Shown here piece by piece: positions 23,426 through 28,427 of a stretch of 28,427 nucleotides of DNA. Each line of letters opens with the position of its first letter. Within the stretch, counting starts at the first letter, position 1. The translations under genes and the position numbers were made by a program. The stretch comes from an uncultured Oscillospiraceae bacterium. Lineage in GTDB: Bacteria > Bacillota > Clostridia > Oscillospirales > Oscillospiraceae. A model generated the notes under the pieces. That model had not been told where the DNA came from. It ran no database searches and saw only the letters and a list, made by a program, of their open reading frames with translations. The stretch spans positions 1 to 28,427 of the forward strand of contig CAKUAM010000019.1 in the NCBI GenBank assembly GCA_934636305.1. The letters are read 5' to 3'.

Positions 23426-24511
23426 TCAGCCGTTAATTTCAGCGTCGGTGTAGAAGCCGACCTCAACGAGATAATTCACATTGTCCTTATCAATGAGATA
23501 CGGGTCATAGGTTCTGGTGGGAACGTCGAACACGCCGTTATTGTAGGTTGTGTCAGAGGTCGGCGTTTTGCCCGCGACCAGATCATCGACAACGGGGACA
23601 AGAATCTCCGTCAGCTTATTGGCATCAAGGAACGCCGTCATGGACTGTTTGCCCGCAAGAATGTTCTTCACTGCCGCAAGCTCCGCATCCTGACCGGTGA
23701 CGATGGGATAGGGGTTGGCCTCTGTACCGTAGCCCATGGACTCCAGCGAGGAGATGACACCCAGCGCCAGACAGTCTGCCGCGACCAGAACCGCGTCGAG
23801 ATGGGAATCCGAATAATAGCCGGACAGGAGATTATCCATACGGGACTGCGCCTTGGAGGAGTCCCAGGACTGAATGGCAGTCTCGGTATAACTGGACTGG
23901 CCGGACTTTACAACAAGCTTGCCGCTGTCAAGATAGGGCTGCAGCTTGTTCATGGCGCCTTCATAGAAGGAAATCGCATTGGTATCGTCCTGTGAGCCGG
24001 AGAAAATCTCCAGCGTAAACGGGCCAGCCTGGTTTTCAAGATCGAGCTTGTCGACAATATACTGGCCCTGCAGCTCACCCATGCGGACAAGGTCAAACGT
24101 GACATAGAAGTCAACAGCCTTGGTGTTGGTAATCAGGCGGTCGTCCGCAATGACATAGATGCCCGCGTCCTTGGCCTTCTCACATGCGTCTGTCAGCGCC
24201 GCGCAGTCAACGGCCGCAATGACCATGACGTTGACGCCCTTGGTAATCATGTTTTCAATCTGCATGGCCTGCTTGGCCGAATCATCCTCTGCGTACTCGA
24301 TCTGTGTGGCATAGCCGGCCTTCTGGAATGCCTCCGTCAGGCGGTCGCCCTGAATAGACCAGATGGTCTGTTCCTTGGTCGGCATCAGGATGCCAACCGT
24401 TGCCTTGGCATTTGCGGGATTGTTTGTTGCAGTGTCCGTTTTTGCCGCACATGCACAGAGCATGGCGAGGAGCATTGCGGCGGTCAGTACGATTGCGAGC
24501 AGTTTTTTCAT
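23426..24511 (-). CDS. ChvE-like sugar-binding lipoprotein
   Basis: 361 residues: Lys-containing signal peptide with lipobox LCAC (Cys21), then a type I periplasmic-binding fold of the ChvE/multiple-monosaccharide group. Visible features are VGILMPTKEQTIWSIQGDRL at the start of the mature part, CAALTDACEKAKDAGIYVIADDRLI, LEIFSGSQDDTNA in the ligand-cleft region, and VTGQDAELAAVKNI. The start at 24511 has GGAGG nine bases before it; a longer frame is rejected because its extra residues precede the signal peptide. It captures sugar for the ATPase and permease encoded downstream. The ligand is unknown; ChvE-type proteins bind several aldoses and sugar acids. Confidence 0.9.
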   Translation of the reverse strand: MKKLLAIVLTAAMLLAMLCACAAKTDTATNNPANAKATVGILMPTKEQTIWSIQGDRLTEAFQKAGYATQIEYAEDDSAKQAMQIENMITKGVNVMVIAAVDCAALTDACEKAKDAGIYVIADDRLITNTKAVDFYVTFDLVRMGELQGQYIVDKLDLENQAGPFTLEIFSGSQDDTNAISFYEGAMNKLQPYLDSGKLVVKSGQSSYTETAIQSWDSSKAQSRMDNLLSGYYSDSHLDAVLVAADCLALGVISSLESMGYGTEANPYPIVTGQDAELAAVKNILAGKQSMTAFLDANKLTEILVPVVDDLVAGKTPTSDTTYNNGVFDVPTRTYDPYLIDKDNVNYLVEVGFYTDAEING

Positions 24512-24537
24512 CCTAGTGTCCTCCATATAAGTTTTTT

Positions 24538-24561
24538 CCGTGCCGGCGCCTGCCGGCACGG
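24538..24561 (-). other. Intercistronic stem-loop upstream of the binding-protein gene
   Basis: Perfect 10-bp stem (24538-24547 with 24552-24561, loop GCCT) in the spacer between the TIM-barrel gene and the binding-protein gene. On the minus strand an A-run follows instead of T, so it is not a classical terminator. Confidence 0.7.
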
Positions 24562-24630
24562 GATTTATCCAGCCGCAGCGCGGCGAGATGCACGGTGAGT
24601 TGGGGAACTGAGGTCTTCTGGAACGCGCGT

Positions 24631-25401
24631 TTACTGCTTTACGTATGCAAGGATATCGCGGAGAGATGTTTCATTGTCGTAGGTCGGCCAATACTCAAAG
24701 CCGAAATAGCGGTCATAGCCGCTCTGTTCTGCCGCCTGAATCACTCTCGGATAGTTTGTCTCACCGAGCTGAAGCTCGTGGCGGCCCGGAACACCTGCGG
24801 AATGGAAATGGCCGATAAAATCAATATTTTCTGTAATATTGTTGACGAGGTTGCCCTCCATCAGCTGCATATGATAGCAGTCATACAGGAGTTTGATGGA
24901 CGGCGAATCCACAGCCTTGACAAGCTCAAAGCCCTTGTACGCGGAGTTGAGCCAGTATCCCTTATGGTCATACATGGAGTTGAGCGCCTCCAGAACGATG
25001 GTAACGCCCTCCTTCTCCGCGATTTCCGCCGTGCGCTTGAGATTCTCCAGCAGCACAAGCTTCTGCGTATCGGCAAAGCTGCCCTCCAGATCCCCGGACA
25101 GGCCGATGAAGGTCCTGCAGCCAAATTCCTTGCCGATGGCAATGGACTTTTCCACATTCGCCTTTACAACCTTCCACGGGAAATTCATCCGGAGCGTCCA
25201 CGCCTGGTTGATGCAGCACGCCGCAACGGGAATGCCAGCGTCGGAGGAAGCCTTGCCCAGACCCTCCGGCGTTACGGCGTCGTTATTTGCCCAGGGGTCC
25301 CAGAACTCAACGGCATCGCAGCCGCAGCTTTTTGCCATCTGAAAGCGCTCATAGAACGGCAGATTTTCAAAAACGGGCTCGATGCAAAGAGAGTATTTCA
25401 T
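24631..25401 (-). CDS. Hydroxypyruvate-isomerase-like sugar isomerase/epimerase (TIM barrel)
   Basis: 256 residues, the normal size for the Hyi/OtnI and AP-endonuclease-2 TIM-barrel group. Expected metal ligands are Glu138 (VLEALN), Asp174 (YDCYHMQ), His200 (GHFHSAGVPGRHE) and Glu236 (FGFEYWP). The VPGRHE motif is the strongest link to hydroxypyruvate/oxo-tetronate isomerases. The RBS is AAAGGA. It sits 54 bp after the DegT-type aminotransferase and ahead of the transporter genes, so it probably isomerises or epimerises a sugar or keto-acid made from the imported substrate. The precise reaction cannot be assigned. Confidence 0.8.
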   Translation of the reverse strand: MKYSLCIEPVFENLPFYERFQMAKSCGCDAVEFWDPWANNDAVTPEGLGKASSDAGIPVAACCINQAWTLRMNFPWKVVKANVEKSIAIGKEFGCRTFIGLSGDLEGSFADTQKLVLLENLKRTAEIAEKEGVTIVLEALNSMYDHKGYWLNSAYKGFELVKAVDSPSIKLLYDCYHMQLMEGNLVNNITENIDFIGHFHSAGVPGRHELQLGETNYPRVIQAAEQSGYDRYFGFEYWPTYDNETSLRDILAYVKQ

Positions 25402-25419
25402 ATCTGATCCTTTCTGCAG

Positions 25420-25442
25420 GGCCGGGCGGCAAGCGCCCGGCC
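25420..25442 (-). other. Intercistronic stem-loop between aminotransferase and TIM-barrel genes
   Basis: Perfect 9-bp GC-only stem (25420-25428 with 25434-25442, 5-nt loop) 13 bp after the aminotransferase stop and just upstream of the next RBS. No T-run. Confidence 0.7.
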
Positions 25443-25455
25443 GGTCAAAACATTC

Positions 25456-26736
25456 TTATGCCAGAACAGCTGCAACCTTGTTGATGGCCTTGGCGATCAT
25501 GTCGCAGTCCTCATCGGTCATCTGCGCCGGCAGATCGAGATGGACAACGCGGCCCAGATAATCGAGCGTATTGGGGCACATGTCAGCGGCGTACTGCACC
25601 GGCTTTTCCTTGTGGTACGGGCACTCCCACGGGCACTTGACATCCGTGGGCGCCTTCTCCTCGATGACATGCTTCCAGTGGGCGTAAATATGCCAGTCAG
25701 GAATGCCGGCATTGAAGATGCCGCCGGCGGAAACGCCCTCGGCCTTGAGTGCATCGACAAACGGACCAACCTTTTCCTTGCTGTCCAGGAAGAACATCAG
25801 GCAGATGCCGGTGTCACCGGCCTCATCGTGGCACGGGCGGACCTTGATGCCCTTGGTGTCCTTGATCTGCGATTTGATGCGGGCCAGATGGCTGCGCATG
25901 GCCTCGTTCAGATAGTCCAGACGCTCAAGCTGCGCGCACATCACAGCGCCGCAAAGCTCAGACATGCGGAAGTTGGAGCCGCAGAACAGCTCACCCTCAA
26001 ACCGCTGCGGGGCGAACCGGTCCGGACGCCAGCAGGCAGCCGTATCATGATAGCTGCAGGCCCGGGCATACAGACGATCATCGTTCGTCAGAAGCGCGCC
26101 GCCCTCGCCTGCCGTGATGGTTTTGTGATACTGGAACGAGAAGCAGCCGCAGTCACCGAACGTACCGACAAACTTGCCCTTGTACGTTGCGCCGCAGGCC
26201 TGTGCGCAGTCCTCAATCACGCGCAGATTGTGCTTTTTCGCAATCGCCATAATGGCGTCCATGTCGCAGGGAACGCCGCGCATATGCACGCACACGATGC
26301 CCTTGGTTGCCGGCGTAATCTTCTTCTCAATGTCCACTGGATCAATGGTCAGCGTCTCGTCAACCTCTGCAATGACGGGAATCGCCTTTGCGCCAACAAT
26401 CGCCGCGCAGGAGGCAAAGAACGTATAGCCCGTCACGATGCACTCATCGCCGGGACCAATGCCGCACGCGGTCAGCGCCGACAGCAGCGCGCCCGTGCAG
26501 GAGCTGGTAGCCAGACAGTGCTTGGCGCCCATCTTCTCTTTAAACTTGTTTTCAAACTTACGAACCTTGGACTCGACTCCCTCCGGACCGTAATACCGGA
26601 ACAGGTATTTATTGTCCAGAACTTCCATGACTTCCTTCTTTTCCGCCTCACCGATTTCCAATCCACCGGGATACATCGGGTAGTTCGGTGTTGTCTTGGC
26701 CTTCGGGCCGCCGTAGATTGCAAGCTTTTCAGACAT
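25456..26736 (-). CDS. DegT/DnrJ/EryC1/StrS-family PLP-dependent aminotransferase
   Basis: 426 residues, within the family range. The PLP-lysine motif is FQYHKTITAGEGG (Lys205), and Asp176 in IEDCAQACGA contacts the pyridine nitrogen. The N-terminal part (LFRYYGPEGVESKVRKFENKFKEKMG, TSSCTGALLSAL) resembles the inosose/keto-sugar aminotransferases (StsC-like) of this family. The start at 26736 follows AGGAGG. Members transfer an amino group to a keto-sugar or keto-cyclitol, or act in reverse on amino-sugars. It is the first gene of the LacI-controlled operon with an isomerase and a sugar importer, so a catabolic role on an imported aminated sugar or cyclitol is more likely than antibiotic or cell-wall biosynthesis. 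Confidence 0.88.
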   Translation of the reverse strand: MSEKLAIYGGPKAKTTPNYPMYPGGLEIGEAEKKEVMEVLDNKYLFRYYGPEGVESKVRKFENKFKEKMGAKHCLATSSCTGALLSALTACGIGPGDECIVTGYTFFASCAAIVGAKAIPVIAEVDETLTIDPVDIEKKITPATKGIVCVHMRGVPCDMDAIMAIAKKHNLRVIEDCAQACGATYKGKFVGTFGDCGCFSFQYHKTITAGEGGALLTNDDRLYARACSYHDTAACWRPDRFAPQRFEGELFCGSNFRMSELCGAVMCAQLERLDYLNEAMRSHLARIKSQIKDTKGIKVRPCHDEAGDTGICLMFFLDSKEKVGPFVDALKAEGVSAGGIFNAGIPDWHIYAHWKHVIEEKAPTDVKCPWECPYHKEKPVQYAADMCPNTLDYLGRVVHLDLPAQMTDEDCDMIAKAINKVAAVLA

Positions 26737-26789
26737 TTTGCATTCCTCCTCAAATGGTTTCTGGCAGCTGCGTTGGTTCACCGCAATTG

Positions 26790-26834
26790 CTAAACCGTTA
26801 AAGTAAGTATATTTTTTCAAAAAGCATCTGTCAA
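26790..26834 (-). promoter_or_regulatory. Promoter and LacI-type operator of the aminotransferase-ABC operon
   Basis: On the minus strand TTGACA (26834-26829), a 17-nt spacer and TATACT (26811-26806) make a near-perfect promoter about 70 bp before the start codon. CTAAACCGTTAAA (26790-26802) covers the predicted start site and shares the CTAAAC half with the palindrome at the lacI promoter; its central CG is typical of LacI-family operators. Confidence 0.75.
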
Positions 26835-26970
26835 CACGATTTAGTATTTTAGCCTCTTTTCTTCGTTAAATTCGTGAAAAACAACAATCCGGCTTTCAGA
26901 TTTTTGGATTACTCGTGAATTTCTCATGATTTTATCCTGATAGATTCGTTCATAACGACGGATTTTCCCC

Positions 26971-27010
26971 TTGCATTTTCCGTCCGGATGAACTAAACTA
27001 TGTTTAGTTC
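26971..27010 (+). promoter_or_regulatory. lacI-type regulator promoter with overlapping palindromic operator
   Basis: TTGCAT (26971-26976), 17 nt, TAAACT (26994-26999). A perfect inverted repeat overlaps the -10: GAACTAAAC at 26990-26998, three central bases, and its reverse complement at 27002-27010. The overlap predicts autorepression. Confidence 0.7.
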
Positions 27011-27029
27011 TTATAAGGATGGTGTTCCC

Positions 27030-28052
27030 ATGTCCGATCTGACGATCCGCGATATTGCAAAAATTGCTGGTGTCAGCACAACTGCCGTCTCTTTCGTGCT
27101 CAATGACCGTCCCGGTGTCAGCGACGCCACGCGCAAGCATGTACAGGAGGTTATCAAGCGTACCGGCTTCACGCCGAACGTACACACGCGCCGGCTGAAC
27201 CTCGGGCGCAGCTTTACCATTCATGTGGTGCTGTTCTGGCACGAGCAGGACATCTTCAACCAGTTCGCACTCGAGATTCTGTACGGCATTTTTCAGTCCT
27301 GCAAGCAGTTCGGCTACAGTGTTCTGTTTACCTTTGTGGAAAAGAACATGGATTGTTCCCACCTGATGGCCTCTGTGCGCAGTAAGGACTGTGACGGTGT
27401 GATTCTGAGCCAGATCGACGATCCCCTGTTTATCAGTCTCCTGCAGCAGGAGCACATTCCGTTCGTATGCGTTGACTCACATGTCAAGCGCGACGGCTCT
27501 TTGCCGCTGGTAGAGGTCGATTACTACAAGGCCGCCTATGACGCTGTCATGTACCTGCATCACGCCGGGCATGCAAAAATCGGCTATATTGCGCCAACAA
27601 CACCGCTGGAGCTGCATCTGTCCACATTTTCCGGCTACACGAATGCGCTGCGCGAGTGCAGGCTCACCTGCGATCCCGCCTGGATTGGCAATATCGCGTT
27701 TGCCGCCGATTCTGCCAGCCGCTACTTCGAACTGCTGCTGCAAAGCGGCCAGCTGCCCACTGCGTTTTTGTGCATCGGCGATCCGTTCGCCATCGATCTG
27801 ATTCATTGTATGAAGCAGCATGGCTTTAAAATCCCACAGGATATGTCCGTCATCAGTATTGACGATCTGGTTGTCTCCCGCTATCTGGATCCTCCGCTTA
27901 CCACCGTCACATTCCCCAAGGAAGAGCTTGGCCGGCGCGCGGTCAATGTTCTGCTGCATATGATCGAGGGAAAAGCCTATGACGCTGTGAATCTTCTGCC
28001 CGTCTCCATTGTTGAGCGCGGCAGCGTCCGCCGCCTGCCGGAGCTGCGCTGA
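27030..28052 (+). CDS. LacI-family transcriptional regulator
   Basis: 340 residues. The N-terminal helix-turn-helix is TIRDIAKIAGVSTTAVSFVL (residues 5-24), with hinge VHTRRLNLGRS at about 51-61, then a type I periplasmic-binding-like effector domain ending in the usual TTVTFPKEELGRRAVNVLL. The start at 27030 follows AAGGATGG; an in-frame ATG at 27000 is rejected because it lies inside the operator palindrome. It diverges from the aminotransferase operon, with operator-like sites at both promoters, so it is the probable repressor of that operon and of itself, released by the imported sugar or a catabolite. The effector is unknown. Confidence 0.92.
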   Translation: MSDLTIRDIAKIAGVSTTAVSFVLNDRPGVSDATRKHVQEVIKRTGFTPNVHTRRLNLGRSFTIHVVLFWHEQDIFNQFALEILYGIFQSCKQFGYSVLFTFVEKNMDCSHLMASVRSKDCDGVILSQIDDPLFISLLQQEHIPFVCVDSHVKRDGSLPLVEVDYYKAAYDAVMYLHHAGHAKIGYIAPTTPLELHLSTFSGYTNALRECRLTCDPAWIGNIAFAADSASRYFELLLQSGQLPTAFLCIGDPFAIDLIHCMKQHGFKIPQDMSVISIDDLVVSRYLDPPLTTVTFPKEELGRRAVNVLLHMIEGKAYDAVNLLPVSIVERGSVRRLPELR

Positions 28053-28070
28053 TGTTCTCTGCAAAGTATG

Positions 28071-28112
28071 AAAAATCCCCGGGCCGTCACCGTACGGTCC
28101 GGGGATTTTTCA
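28071..28112 (+). terminator. Terminator after the LacI-type regulator
   Basis: Stem of about 17 bp with one G-U pair (28071-28087 with 28094-28110, 6-nt loop), flanked by A-run and T-run, 18 bp past the regulator stop. The symmetric A/T ends make it potentially bidirectional. Confidence 0.9.
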
Positions 28113-28427
28113 AAATAGGGCCCGCTGCAGCCGCCTCCTCAAACAGCTGCAGCATGTCCACTCGCAATCTAAACTGCTTAAGTTGATTCTATCAGGTATT
28201 TTCTGCTTTGTCAATCCCGTATTGGAAACTGCTTGCTTCCTCTCTCCGTATATCTGCTTGTAAAGATACTTTATTCAGCGTGTCGGAAAAGTCTTTTTGC
28301 CCCGCTGAGACAGTTTTTCAAACTTTGAAAAAGTTTGAAAAACTTGTTGCTTGAACGCGAAGGGGGCTCTTTGCCCCCTTCACTCTTCCCCTGCTGCTCT
28401 GTCTTCCAACTCCTTTTCGTGGTTTTT
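28113..28427. other. Non-coding tail of the window with two adjacent hairpins
   Basis: No convincing gene on either strand. Two perfect hairpins lie close together: 13 bp at 28313-28325/28331-28343 (AT-rich, loop TGAAA) and 9 bp at 28359-28367/28373-28381 (GAAGGGGGC arm, loop TCTTT). They may mark the 3' end of a gene beyond the right edge or a dispersed intergenic repeat. Nothing else was recognised. Confidence 0.5.

Noticed and set aside
22496..23995. 499-codon open frame on the plus strand
   Set aside because: Antisense to the ABC ATPase and binding-protein genes.
27000..27029. Upstream ATG for the LacI regulator
   Set aside because: It lies within the operator palindrome and near the predicted transcription start, with no RBS; the ATG at 27030 has one.
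1..28427. tRNA, rRNA, riboswitch or CRISPR
   Set aside because: No cloverleaf, rRNA-like or repeat-spacer pattern was seen on either strand by eye, and no leader showed a recognisable riboswitch core.

Overview
The window looks like a chromosomal carbohydrate-utilisation region of a Gram-positive gut Clostridia-type bacterium (Oscillospiraceae/Ruminococcaceae-like). The basis is moderately high GC with strong GC3 bias, strong AGGAGG-type ribosome binding sites, lipoprotein sugar-binding proteins, an oxygen-sensitive glycyl radical enzyme (strict anaerobe), an HPr-like protein and LacI/AraC regulators. This placement is inference from style and gene content; no rRNA, tRNA, CRISPR, phage or transposase gene was seen.

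Region A (1-13970) is one divergent sugar locus. An AraC-type regulator with a PocR sensor domain (2494-3381, minus) leads a leftward set: DUF4432-type aldose epimerase, class II DHAP-type aldolase, and the start of a fucose/arabinose-isomerase-like protein cut by the window edge. Rightward from the shared 294-bp control region run a galactose-type ABC importer (mglB-mglA-mglC), an aldose 1-epimerase, an FGGY sugar kinase, a glycyl radical enzyme (GRE) activase, an unusually short GRE, and an AraD-type ribulose-phosphate 4-epimerase. The order import, mutarotation, isomerisation, phosphorylation, epimerisation/aldol cleavage resembles L-arabinose or L-fucose catabolism. The GRE in the middle has no role in those pathways, and it has its own perfect-consensus promoter. 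This is the best candidate here for an undescribed pathway.

Region B (13974-17412, minus) is a three-gene operon: nucleotidyltransferase, ROK-type kinase-like protein with an extra N-terminal domain, and NagA deacetylase, probably amino-sugar salvage.

Region C (17556-20398, minus) is a string of small, mostly monocistronic units, several with their own promoter and terminator: a four-TM membrane protein, a lipoprotein, a 97-residue remnant of a Gfo/Idh oxidoreductase, a Lar-like zinc-ribbon protein and an HPr-like protein without the phosphorylated histidine.

Region D (20623-28052) is a second divergent sugar locus. A LacI regulator (plus) faces a minus operon of DegT-type aminotransferase, hydroxypyruvate-isomerase-like TIM barrel, and a ChvE/MmsABC-type sugar ABC importer. 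The operon promoter has consensus hexamers with a LacI-like operator over the start site, and a perfect palindrome overlaps the lacI promoter. Perfect stem-loops sit in most intercistronic spacers of both transporter operons. The last 370 bp hold only a terminator and two hairpins.
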